64,000 nucleotides of DNA from Pratylenchus scribneri (Eukaryota; Nematoda; Chromadorea; Rhabditida; Pratylenchidae), in NCBI GenBank assembly GCA_030063045.1, contig JAQSEB010000029.1, positions 310,001 through 374,000 of the forward strand, read 5' to 3'. The notes under the pieces are model-generated. The model searched no databases and was not told the DNA's origin. It worked only from the letters and a program-made list of their open reading frames with translations. This document shows, piece after piece, positions 54,181-64,000 of this stretch. Each line of letters opens with the position of its first letter. Position 1 is the stretch's first letter. Position numbers and translations under genes: made by a program.

Positions 54181-54877
54181 TTTTGAATCAATTTTCTATT
54201 AATGTGACCTTAAGAATGGTGTGATTAAATGATAAAAATTAATAATTGAATATTTATTGGAATTATTTTGATCAAATTGACATCAAAATTTGATCAAATA
54301 ATGATTTTATTTGTTCGAAATGTCGAAGGAATGTGTTCCCATTCCCCAATCATATTTATTGGTTCATTAATTATCAAATCATTTGCTGTTGACAGCCGCC
54401 AAATTCCATCTTCTTCCACTTTTAATGATTGCCCCCATTCCCCCGTGTTTTCATGCATTTTTGTTGTTTGAGACTTTGTTTATTTAGTGCTCTTTCTTTG
54501 TCTTTATTTCCATTGCTAATTTTGCTTTGTTCACCATTGAATGTCACTTTTGTCTATGTAAATAAAAAAATTAAAAATAAATTAAGCTCAAGGCGAAGAA
54601 GAATAGATTTGATTTGACATAAATGCGATCCATGAAAACACCTTTGTCATTCACATAAACCACCTGTTGCTGTTTTTGTTCACCCAATTCCCCCCCAATT
54701 CAATTGATTAACAATTATAATTCCCCCAACCCGCAATAACCCGTTATTCCAATTCACCCTTTGTCCCCTTTTTATATATATTTTATTGTCCAAATTCAAA
54801 CTCCAAATTATCGGTGAAACAATCATTTTTTGTCCAATAAAATATATTCAATTAATTCAATAAAAATTCCACTAAAA
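54181..54877. promoter_or_regulatory. Divergent intergenic region
   Basis: Lies between the transporter start (minus) and the secreted-peptide start (plus), so it probably contains both promoters. No specific element could be identified. Confidence 0.35.
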
Positions 54878-55177
54878 ATGAATGTTTTTTCCATTTTAAT
54901 CCATTTCCTCCTAATATTTTCTATTTTTGTCATTTTCACATGCGCAAATGACGCTGATGACACAAAAGATGAAAACAATCCGGCAACTTCACCATCGCCT
55001 TCCGCCATTGTTGAATTCCTAAAAATGCGGGCAAAAATGCCGCCAAGTATGCAATCAAATTATTCCAATTTCTTTCAATTTATATTTTTTAAAGAACAAA
55101 AAGCTCCTAGGGTGATTTGTGAAACAGTCGAACAATGTCCATATGGAATGCGATGCAAGGGAGGAATATGCAAATAA
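54878..55177 (+). CDS. Small secreted cysteine-containing peptide
   Basis: Starts at the ATG after ACTAAAA. Exons 54878-55046 and 55095-55177 flank a 48-nt intron (GTATGC to TTTTTTAAAG); the unspliced frame is also open. The spliced product is 83 aa. It has a signal peptide (MNVFSILIHFLLIFSIFVIF, cut near TCA-ND), an acidic Ser/Pro-rich linker, then a C-terminal module with four Cys in the pattern C-x5-C-x5-C-x4-C (VICETVEQCPYGMRCKGGIC), ending CK. Spliced length and the intron size shared by neighbouring genes support it. It may be an extracellular peptide of nematodes; no function can be assigned. Confidence 0.62.
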   Translation: MNVFSILIHFLLIFSIFVIFTCANDADDTKDENNPATSPSPSAIVEFLKMRAKMPPSMQSNYSNFFQFIFFKEQKAPRVICETVEQCPYGMRCKGGICK

Positions 55178-55707
55178 TTTTAGCTGATTTATTTACTGCT
55201 GCCATATTTTTCAGTAAATTTTATAACAAATTGTTTTTAAGAATTAATAATTGGCATAATAAAAAATTGTATCTCAATGAGCTTTTTCTATAGCTTTTTA
55301 ATAAATATTAAATATAATTTTATTAAAAATATTTTAAAATTCTAATTTTCATTTTTATGTTTAAAATCAGGCTGACCCAATTACCCTATTAATATGGCAT
55401 TTGCCATATTTTTGAGATTTTGGTAATTTGACAAATTTTCTCCCTGTGAGACCATTTTTGGCTAAAATTTTATTTGTACGGGCATATTTGCCGATAAAAT
55501 AAAATAATTTAAAAATTTACAAATTAAATATTTTTAAATCAAATTTCTATTGATTTTTAAGAAGCAATTCCAATATTTTATTTATTTACCATATCTTTGA
55601 AAAATGTTGCCATATTTTTGACAAATTTTTCCGGGTTTTTTGAAAACTTTTTGAAATAAATTATACAAATCGAGGCGTCTCAATGAGTTCTATTTTATTT
55701 TTATATG

Positions 55708-55727
55708 CTCTCACCCGCCGGTGAGAG
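55708..55727. repeat. Perfect GC-rich hairpin
   Basis: CTCTCACC, loop CGCC, GGTGAGAG: an 8-bp perfect stem in an otherwise AT-rich intergenic stretch. No T-run follows, and no gene uses it obviously. Confidence 0.7.
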
Positions 55728-56889
55728 TACTACATTCTCTTTAGTTAGGCGATTCTCGGGTCTCGGCTCCGAATAATTTTAGAGCGGTATTGAGAAGAGC
55801 AATAATGGGAATGAGAGGACAATTGGGCAAATAAAACAATTATATTTAATGCGGGAGAATGCATCCATTTTACATTGATCGTTTTTACCGATTTATTTTT
55901 AAGAATTTAACTATTTAAATAAATATAAATTTTTATCACAAGCCCAGGTTACTGTAGTGAAAAAATTTTTATTCATGGCTAAAGTTCTGCTCAAAGTATC
56001 CTTTTCTTGAAAAATGCAATAATATTTGGGGGTGTTTGTCATCCCCGCGGGGACAGGCTTCGGGGACGGGGATGATCGGGGATTTGTTTATTTTTATCAT
56101 TTAAATTAGGCTTCATGTTGTTACTGTGGAGATGTCTTTAGCTTCTTTATTTAAATTTTCCCTCCCGGAGTCACAAAAAAAATGTGTGCAAAAATATGTT
56201 GACAATTTGATGTTATTGTCAAAATGTTTTAAAAATGAGAAAACTGTTCAAAATATTTTGAAAAGATATAAATCGTCAAAATATTTTTGAAATGAGTAAA
56301 ATTCTGAAAATTCAAAGTCAAAAAAAAATTCAAAAGATTTTGAATATAATAGGAAAAAATCTATTCAAAATTGTTCATATTTTCAAAATATACCAACTTC
56401 TAAAATATTCTGGAAATAGATAAAATTCTGCGAAGATTTTGAGAATTCAAAAATTTTTAAAATCTATTTTCACACTCATTTTCACAATCTTTTAAAAATG
56501 AAACATAAAATGCTTCTTGAAATCTTAAATTTTTTCAAATTATTTTTAGAATTTAATAATTTTGAAAATTTTTTTAAATCTTATTTTCACAAGATATCTT
56601 GAGAATTTGACTAAAATATTTTCAGAATATTGCAAATTTTCAGACATATTTTAGAAATTTATGCCAATTTTCAGAATAAGAATTGTATTTAGAAAATAAA
56701 AGATAGTGTACTTTTTAATGCTAGACGATCAGAGATGGCTCTGTCTATTTCCTCCTATTGTGTGCATCTCATAACATTTTTTTACCCTTCAGCCCATATA
56801 GCACCCAGATTTATAAGAGGGAGACATGGCTGCTGCCCCACATGGGGCATGCTTCAGGCGTATTAGCCTTTGGGAATGGACTCGCGCCA

Positions 56890-57050
56890 GATCCTAAGAC
56901 TCCCGAGTGCGCGGGATCTTGGGATTCTCGAGATCCTGGGACACCCGAGTGCGCGGGATCCCGGGATTCTCGAGATCCGGATGCGCGAGATCCTGGGACT
57001 CCCAAGTGCGCGGGATCCCAGGATTCTCGAAATCCCGAGTGCGCGAGGAT
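56890..57050. repeat. GC-rich 42-bp minisatellite
   Basis: Three and a half copies of a 42-bp unit with GATCCTGGGA, CCCGAGTGCGCGGGATC and GGGATTCTCGA, plus a 15-bp partial copy near 56975. The base composition is sharply different from its surroundings. The unit length is a multiple of three, so open frames run through it on both strands, but no start, intron or homology supports a gene. Confidence 0.85.
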
Positions 57051-57446
57051 ATATTAATTCATCCTTGCAATATGATGAAAATTATTTCTCCAAATATTCT
57101 GAAAATGATTGGCATTTTGAAAATATTTTTGCATATTATTTTGACTAGATGTTGAAAATAATGTCTCGAAATATTTTGAAAATGATTGTAATTTTGAAAA
57201 TATTTTTCCACACTATTTTGAATAGATATTGCAAATATGGTCCTAAAAGATTTTGAAAATGCACAGAATTCTTAAATTATTTTCAAAATTCAAATAAATT
57301 TTTAAATTCAATAGATTTTCACTAGATTTTTAAAATGAAAATGAAAAAAATTTTAAATATCTTTTCAGAATATAAGTCATTTTTAAAAAATTCTCAAAAT
57401 AATGTGCATTTCTAAAGTGGTCTAACTCAGAAAATTTGGTGAATTT

Positions 57447-58124
57447 TCAGAAGATTTTCAAAATTCGGTCCCAAAAATGTGACTCCGGGCTCTCTTCCTC
57501 ACCTTTTCCCTGCGCTTTTGGCTCTTCCTTCACTTCATCATTTTCCTCTAATGGATGATTGTGATTTCCGCCGATAAAAAGTCGACCATCAGTCAACCGA
57601 TAAAGGGCAACCATTTTGCAAGGCTCTTTCAATTTATTTAATGATTTTCCTTTCATTTTACAGCTCATTTCAATCAGAAATTCTCCATTTTTGCTTTCAT
57701 TTTTGATTAAAAAATTTTGACGACGAAATTTGCGCAATTCTTTTTTATAATCCTCCAAAGGGTCAATTTTCTTAATAAATTTCCATGCTTTTCCTTTTTA
57801 TCGACATAGTTATATTGGTCTGCAATTGTTGATGAGGCAGAAATTTTCTGTTTCTGATTATGGACATTCTCTGCTGATGATTCTTGATTGAGGTTATTGA
57901 CTGCGAAATTTGTTGTTTCCAAATATTCTTCTTTTTCCAAAATGGGCATTTCATCTTAAATTTATAATTTGTTGAGAATATTTAAATTTAGAAATTAAAA
58001 ATGCTCAAAATGCAGGCTTTTAAAATGTTCCAATACCAAAAAAAACTCAATTATTTATTTAATATTTATAAAGTTTAATTTTACCCAATTCGTCATCCAT
58101 AACAAAACTTGTTGTTGTTGACAT
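57447..58124 (-). CDS. FLYWCH-like zinc-finger protein, 170 aa
   Basis: Exons 58085-58124, 57806-57954 and 57447-57770 (513 nt). It starts MSTTTSFVMDDEL, followed by an acidic and Asn/Gln-rich linker. The last exon carries a C2H2 module: Cys in IEMSCKMKG, Cys in KEPCKMVALYRL, then DGRLFIGGNHNHPLEE. This order (Cys, Cys, a beta-hairpin with a Gly, then His-x-His-Pro) fits the FLYWCH/WRKY-GCM-like zinc-binding fold. Family proteins are nuclear DNA-binding factors. Two uncertainties remain: the second intron is only 35 nt (57771-57805), and the usual aromatic residue before the first Cys is replaced. A frameshift instead of that intron is possible. Confidence 0.55.
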
Positions 58125-59526
58125 AAGAATTTAAAAATATTTGATGTTGGCTAAAATTTTTAATAATATTTTTGTAAATGTAGAATTAATTAATTCTCAT
58201 TTTATTAAGAGCGGAGTACGGAGAATAAAAATAAAACACTGATGAGTGAGTGAGTGATGGAGGATGATGTGATGAAGATGAAGATGGAAATGAAGAATGG
58301 AAGAATTCGATAAATACCCTAAAGGCCATTTTTGATTTTATCTCATTTATGACCTTAAAAGGAAAATGCTGGAAGGCAAAAAATGAATCTTTTATATGGA
58401 AATCTTTCACCTCTAAAATTACCCAAAAATATCAATTTTAACATATTTTATAATAAATTTATTTTTATATCTATATATTGTAAATATAAATATTTCTATG
58501 GTTGAATGAATTTGATCAACAGATCAACAAATTTCAAAAGTCGCATTCTTTAATTGATTTTCCTTCATTCGTTTATACCAAAGCCAAACATTGCCGGAAT
58601 TCATTCATAAAGGCGCAAAAATGGAGTATTCTGAATATTATTTCCCTGACCTTTTCCAGGGAAATGAAAAACATTATTTTAGATGATTTTATGATTAATC
58701 AATTTTGGGTACAACATATGGTAATTTTAAGAGGAGGGGGGGGGGGGGGGGAATCTGCACATTAATAATGCCGAAAAATTAAATAAGATTAAATATTTAA
58801 AAAATCGGCCAAATTACAATAAAGGAGTGTCCATTTTCTCAAGCATAAAATTCATTCAAATTCGTGGGAAAATGAGTCGGTGGGCAAAATATGAGACCGT
58901 AACCGTATAGGTGATTCCATTGTTTTGTGCACATTGCCGACAAATAAAAAGACCACAGGCATATTCTACTAAGCAATTATCTATGGGAAAATTTGTTCTT
59001 CTTCTTTGTTTAGATTTTATAATTGGTTTTTTTTTGTTTTATTTTGATATTAAGATTTGCCCCCAATGCGTATAGTTGCCCCGTCAGTCAAACAGTAGAA
59101 GGACATTATGATTTGAATAACCTCTACAAAAAATTAGACCATTCTTTCCGAACCAATATATTTCCTATTGTTATTACATTTTCACTCTTCATTCACACTC
59201 AAATTTATCAAAAATAATTGGGAATTTGAGGATAAGAGCGAGGAAAAAGCATATGGCCAAAAAAGGAACTAAAAATACTTTCCTTCCAGCAGGCTAAAAA
59301 TGAGTTTAAAAAAATTTCATTTATTTTATACATAATTTTGTTTGTTAAATTTTTAATTCAATCACAATAAACAAAAATATTAAAATATTAATAATTTGAC
59401 ATCCAAATTTATCAAAAATCATCTAAATTCATCCAATTTCTTTTCATCAACCTCGAATTCGATCGGCGCAATTCAGAAAATCCCTGGAAAGTGGAAATGA
59501 GAAATTTAACATAAAATAAAAAAATT
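58125..59526. other. Intergenic region, no firm gene
   Basis: Between the zinc-finger gene start and the odc-1 stop. It contains a run of 16 G (58736-58751) and a hydrophobic open frame starting at 58984 (MGKFVLLLC) that might be a tiny secreted product but has no support beyond the leader-like start. The promoter of the zinc-finger gene should lie near 58125-58400. Confidence 0.4.
58736..58751. repeat. Homopolymer G16
   Basis: Sixteen consecutive G in AT-rich DNA; length uncertain because such runs are error-prone. Confidence 0.8.
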
Positions 59527-62500
59527 CTACCAAATTTGTTTGCCAACAACATAATAAACATCTTTTGGCCGAGTGAAACCGTTAAAATTGGTCGAAGTCA
59601 CTCGGGTATAGGCACCTTAAATGAAAATAAATTATTGAATAATTTTGATTGGTTTACCCATATCCGAGTAAAAAAGCCAATCTCCGGGTTGAAGTCGTGG
59701 TTTTGGGCAAAGTTGCTGCAAAATTTTTAAATAATTTTTTGAAAATTTGCTTCTATTTTACCTCAACTTGATCCCGGGAATCGCAGGTTGGCCCCCAAAC
59801 GACCGAAGGGAATTCTTCTTCATCATTGCGAGGCTAAAAATTGAAATGGAAATAAAATAATTATGATGGAAATGGGCTCACAAAAAGTGGTTTTCCATTT
59901 GGCACTTTTGTGAAAAGACGTGAAGAAAGGCAACTGAACGAGCCGTAAACACCATCATCCAAATAATACCTGCAAAAATTAGCCATTAATTCAATTAAAA
60001 AACTAATCTTTCCGGCAAATCTAACCGGAAAACACAAATGTTTCCGGAAAAAACTAATCTTTCCGGAATGAAACATAAATCTAATCGGAAAACACAAATC
60101 TAACCGGAAAACACAAATGTTTCCGGAAAAAACTAATCTTTCCGGAATGAAACATAAATCTAACCGGAAAACACAAATGTTTCCGGAAAACACAAATGTT
60201 TCCGGAAAAAACTAATCTTTCCGGAATGAAACATAAATCTAACCGGAAAACACAAATCTAACCGGAAAACACAAATGTTTCCGGAAAAAACTAATCTTTC
60301 CGGAATGAAACATAAATCTAACCGGAAAACACAAATGTTTCCGGAAAAAACTAATCTTTCCGGAATGAAACATAAATCTAACCGGAAAACACAAATGTTT
60401 CCGGAAAACACAAATCTAACCGGAAAACACAAATGTTTCCGGAAAAAAATAATCTTTCCGGAATGAAAAATAAATCTAACCGGAAAACACAAATGTTTCC
60501 GGAAAAAAACTAATCTTTCCGGAATGAAACACAAATGTTTTTATATCACTAGATTTATTTTAACATCTACTATTACTAAATGAATTCTGTCCGTGTGTGT
60601 GTGTGTGTGTGTGTGTGTAAATATAATGCCAAAAAATTAAAAAATTTAAAAATTAGATAAATTGTCATTTTTAAAAAATTAAAAAAAACTAAAAATGTTT
60701 GGGAAAATAAAAACAAAATGTTTGGAAAAAAATTCAAAATGTTTGGGAAAACAAAAACAAATTGTTTAGATGAATAAAAAGATAAAAATTTTATGAGAAG
60801 AAAATCATAAAATAATGGAAAAATAAAAACAGAAACTGTTTGAGAAAATGTTTTGGAAAAACAAAATCTTTGAGAAAAGACAAAAATTAAATGTTTGAGA
60901 AAACAAAAACAAATGTTTGGAAAACAAAAACACAAATATTTGGCAAAAAAAAACACAAAATGTTTGGGAAACAAAAACATAAAATGTTTGGAAAAAAAAC
61001 AATGTTTGGAGAAGAAAAACAAAATAATATTTGGAAAAACAAAAAACATAAAATATTTGGGAAACAAAAACACAAAATGTTTAGCAAACAAAAACACAAA
61101 ATGTTTACGAAACTAAAACACAAATGTTTGGGAAACAAAAACATAAAATGTTTAGCAAACAAAAATACAAATATTTGTCAAATAAAAACAAAATGTTTAC
61201 GAAACAAAAACACATTTTTTTACGCTTGGCAAACAAAAACGCAAATATTTGGCAAACAAAATAAAATGTTTGGGAAACAAAAACGTAAAATGTTTGGGAA
61301 AACAAAAACATCAAAATGTTGGGGAAAACAAAAACATCAAAATGTTGGGGAAAACAAAAACATCAAAATGTTTGGAAAAACAAAAACATCAAAATGTTTG
61401 GGAAAACAAAAACATCAAAATGTTTGGAAAAACAAAAACATCAAAATGTTTGGAAAAACAAAAACATCAAAATGTTTGGGAAAACAAAAACATCAAAATG
61501 TTTGGAAAAACAAAAACATCAAAATGTTTGGAAAAACGAAAACATCAAAATGTTTGGAAAAACAAAAACATCAAAATGTTTGAGAAAACAAAAACATCAA
61601 AATGTTTGGGAAAACAAAAACATCAAAATGTTTGGAAAAACAAAAACATCAAAATGTTTGGAAAAACAAAAACATCAAAATGTTTGGGAAAACAAAAACA
61701 TCAAAATGTTTGGAAAAACAGAAACATCAAAATGTTTGGGAAAACAAAAACATCAAAATGTTTGGAAAAACAAAAACATCAAAATGTTTGGAAAAACAAA
61801 AACATCAAAATGTTTGGAAAAACAAAAACATCAAAATGTTTGAGAAAACAAAAACATCAAAATGTTTGGGAAAACAAAAACATCAAAATGTTTGGGAAAA
61901 CAAAAACATCAAAATGTTGGGGAAAACAAAAACATCAAAATGTTGGGGAAAACAAAAACATCAAAATGTTTGGGAAACAAAAACGTAAAATGTTTGGAGA
62001 ACAAAAAGCAATAATGTTTGGAGAAACAAAAACAAAACAAAATTGGAGAAACAAAAATACAAAATTGGAAAAAGAAAAACACAAAAATTATCGGATGAAG
62101 AAAAATAAAATATTTGGTAAAACCAAAAAAAGGAGAACAAAAACAGAAATATTTGGATGAATAAAAATATAAATGTTTGGGGAAACAAAAACAATTTGGA
62201 GAAACAAAAACATAAATGTTTAGGAAAAATGTAATGTTTGGGGAAAACACAATGTTTGGAGAAATAAAAAATAATTATTTAGGGAAAAACTCAACGTTTG
62301 GAGAAAAAAAACATAAATGTTTGGGGAAATAGTAAAAATATAATAAAATATAAATCTTTATTTACAGATTCGAACACTCAAAATTTGCAAAAATTTTAAA
62401 TAAATTACATCTAGATACTCTGATTATTATTATTAAGTATTTAATTTTTATAATTTTTAATGTCATTTAGCAAGCGCTCGGGAGCCGCGAAGCGGCGACC

Positions 62501-63912
62501 GAGCGCTTGTATTGAACTATAGGAATTGCCCAAATAATAAATTAGGGTATTGTAAAAATATCAACTCCCCAAAATTACATGAATGCGTCATCATTGCTAT
62601 TGTTGTTTCCATCCTCCACATTTTTGGTCAATTTTTGCACATTCACCCGGGTTGCCCCAATCACCATGGCGCACACGGAACTTGGCGAACTGGCAAAATA
62701 ACGGCCTGGTTCGGCGATGATCTCCAATTTTTGTTGTTGATTGTCCTCCTCGCTTGATTGGTTGTTTTCTTCCATTTCTTCCTCATCTTCTTCGCCGAAT
62801 CCAAAGCCAGAATCCGTTGAAATCTTTCGTTGAGGTGAACTAGCTGTCAAATATTCTGCGGGGAAGTATTCATCCAATGCTTCGCAAATCACTTTTGACA
62901 CCTACACAAAATTATAATAATATTTTATCCAAATTTATATTCGAATTCCAACCTCCTCAAAGAATTGTTTCTCCTCTTCGCAGCCCGGAAATCCTCCACC
63001 CAAATCCAAAACATGCATTCGATGGCCCAATTCCTCTCCGAGTTTGAACAATTTTTGGGCCATTCCAATTGCCTCTCTGTAGACAAATGGATTCTGGCAG
63101 CCACTGCCCACATGGAAACTGTGAAAATATTTTTTAATAGAATAATTTATTTTCGAACGAGTATTCAAATGTCCAAAAAGGTTAGATCTGACATATGACC
63201 AAAATGATTAAAATAGTTTAATGGAGGGTTTGTGTCCTACAATCACAAATCATATACCCAAAATTGGATTGAGCTGGTCAAACGCATTGAATGGTATATA
63301 ATTTGTTGGTTTGGTCAACAATTAAAGGGTATTAAACCGTTTGAACCCATTTTGGTTTGGTCAACAATTAAAGGGTATTAAACGGTTTATAAAACCATTT
63401 TGGCTTACTAATAGCTCAAAACTAAATTGAAATTTGTTAAACCTAAAAACAAAATTGAATGATGCGTTTTGATGAGATCTATCGATTAATATAAATTTTA
63501 TGGTCATTAAAATCTCTTCGACATTTTCAAATATATTTTTTAAAATTTTTTAAAACTCACGAAATTCCAACAATTGTCATTTCCATTTCTTTGGCAATGG
63601 CCAATAGCCTTGGAGCATCATTCAATGGATGGCATCCAAATTTGATATCCAATGGGCGTTTTGCACTTTTGTCTGTTACATCAATTCGCAAAACCATTCT
63701 ATATTGGAATAATGCCATAATAAAATTAATAAATATTTTCAATAAAATTACTCGGCATTTGGGTGCACTTTCTTCATTTTGGCCAATTCCTCGACGCAAT
63801 CAAATGTGAATCTGTTGATTCCCCGTTGTTGTGCATGTCCAATGAATTCTGGCGTTTTGCAAGTGTTCGCATAGATCACATCCTCTGCTTGACCAAATCC
63901 ATTGTCCAAAAT
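59527..63912 (-). CDS. odc-1: Ornithine decarboxylase, exons from the TIM-barrel to the stop (5' end outside)
   Basis: PLP enzyme that decarboxylates ornithine to putrescine, first step of polyamine synthesis, cytosolic dimer. Exons 63752-63912, 63561-63698, 62953-63118, 62579-62901, 59882-59969, 59762-59833, 59658-59715 and 59527-59615; all GT-AG, phases close. Motifs in order: EDVIYANTCK, RFTFDCVEEL, IKFGCHP, FHVGSG, HVLDLGGGFPG (phosphate-binding Gly loop), IIAEPGRYF, YYLDDGVYGSF, WGPTCDSRD (active-site Cys-Asp), GDWLFYSDMGAY and FNGF. The exon with the PLP lysine lies beyond the window edge. Oddities: an acidic insert of about 40 residues (EEDEEEMEENNQ) between DEYFPAEY and LEIIAEPG, and a C terminus ending YYVVGKQIW, without the PEST-like tail of mammalian ODC. 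The 2.6-kb intron 59970-62578 carries two satellites; MITE copy F lies in intron 63119-63560. Confidence 0.95.
60000..60540. repeat. CCGG-rich satellite in odc-1 intron, related to the stomatin-intron array
   Basis: Repeats built from TTTCCGGAATGAAACATAAA, AATCTAACCGGAAAACACAA and ATGTTTCCGGAAAAAACTAA in units of about 60 bp with partial duplications. Read on the opposite strand these give TTCCGGTTAGATT and GTTTCATTCCGG, the same core as the 36-bp satellite at 1600-2700, so both derive from one ancestral unit. Confidence 0.9.
60593..60618. repeat. (GT)13 microsatellite
   Basis: Uninterrupted GT dinucleotides within the odc-1 intron. Confidence 0.95.
60690..62340. repeat. 26-bp minisatellite in odc-1 intron
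   Basis: Core unit AAAATGTTTGGAAAAACAAA plus AACATC. From 61300 to 61975 copies are almost identical with a 26-bp period; flanking copies (60690-61290 and 61980-62340) are diverged and irregular, as expected for an array homogenised from the centre. The open frames of up to 303 codons that run through it are repeat artefacts. Confidence 0.93.
62471..62509. repeat. 39-nt two-step GC-rich palindrome
   Basis: Outer arms CAAGCGCTCGG (62471-62481) and CCGAGCGCTTG (62499-62509) are perfect reverse complements. Inside, GCCGC (62484-62488) pairs with GCGGC (62492-62496) around GAA, with a symmetric GA/GA internal loop. It sits about 70 nt inside the odc-1 intron, next to the donor at 62578. Confidence 0.88.
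63222..63485 (+). mobile_element. MITE-like element, copy F
   Basis: In the odc-1 intron 63119-63560. Left terminus GGATTGAGCTGGTCAAACGC, two internal 46-bp units (GGTCAACAATTAAAGGGTAT), right terminus GATGCGTTTTGATGAGATCT. Both ends are intact. Confidence 0.78.
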
Positions 63913-64000
63913 CTTAATAAAATTATTTTCGATAATTTTTGAGTCAATCATTATGATTTCCATAATTTTTAAAATATTTTTTGATGGTTTTTGGCTTTAC

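Larger units (their letters stand above)
55178..57446. other. Non-coding AT-rich region with a GC-rich island
   Basis: No gene supported. Most is AT-rich, with low-complexity TTTTGAAAATATTTTGAAAA-type sequence (56200-57400). Exceptions are a hairpin at 55708-55727 and a GC-rich 42-bp minisatellite at 56890-57050. Confidence 0.5.

Noticed and set aside
56758..57155. Overlapping frames rich in Asp/Pro/Gly/Ser
   Set aside because: They arise from the 42-bp GC-rich repeat; no supporting gene structure.
58502..58765. 87-codon plus-strand frame before the G16 run
   Set aside because: No homology, domain or splice structure; ends in homopolymer-encoded glycines.
58984..59217. Possible small secreted gene starting MGKFVLLLC
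   Set aside because: Leader-like start only; the downstream frame depends on an arbitrary intron and shows no conserved pattern.
60160..60534. Open frame of 124 codons on the minus strand in the CCGG satellite
   Set aside because: Repeat artefact inside the odc-1 intron.
60891..62160. Open frames of up to 303 codons with Lys/Asn-rich repeats
   Set aside because: Created by the 26-bp minisatellite in the odc-1 intron; the same peptide appears in all three plus frames.

Overview
The window looks like AT-rich nuclear DNA of a nematode, most likely a tylenchid plant parasite close to the cyst nematodes. This rests on many introns of about 45-50 nt, GC-AG splice sites, orthologues of C. elegans genes (che-3, pal-1, odc-1, a stomatin, a SIX homeobox) and an F-box-type protein resembling a family I associate with Heteroderidae. 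The species cannot be fixed from sequence alone. All gene models were spliced by eye. Exon lengths and phases were checked arithmetically and close exactly for every exon given.

Layout: 1-1080 (+) 3' end of a caudal/pal-1 homeobox gene. 1358-4054 (-) a complete 7-exon stomatin gene with three GC-AG introns and a 36-bp satellite in its last intron. 5035-40565 (-) the motor half of the dynein-2 (IFT) heavy chain, che-3/DYNC2H1, in 27 exons. A 25-bp minisatellite fills its last intron, and a 19.9-kb intron inside AAA3 consists almost wholly of about 114 monomers of a 172-bp satellite. The frame is clean apart from one in-frame TGA at 7493-7495 where a conserved Trp is expected. The dynein tail is absent; upstream and in phase lie two exons (40617-41610) encoding a transmembrane segment and a coiled coil.

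44451-45497 (-) a mucin-like type I membrane protein. 45821-48043 (-) the F-box-family protein. 48877-50620 (-) a SIX homeobox gene whose intron carries a 347-bp foldback element. 52892-54180 (-) an amino-acid transporter cut off after its first membrane segment. 54878-55177 (+) a small secreted Cys peptide. 57447-58124 (-) a FLYWCH-like zinc-finger protein. 59527 to beyond 63912 (-) ornithine decarboxylase, 8 exons, with a 2.6-kb intron packed with two satellites and a GC-rich hairpin.

The most striking theme is that nearly every tandem array sits inside an intron. A family of MITE-like elements, with inverted termini and an internal 46-bp minisatellite, is present six times: three copies in che-3 introns, one in the intron between the two fused upstream exons, one in the transporter intron and one in an odc-1 intron. 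Genes are functionally unrelated (cilia, membrane, development, polyamines); no operon or defence system is seen.
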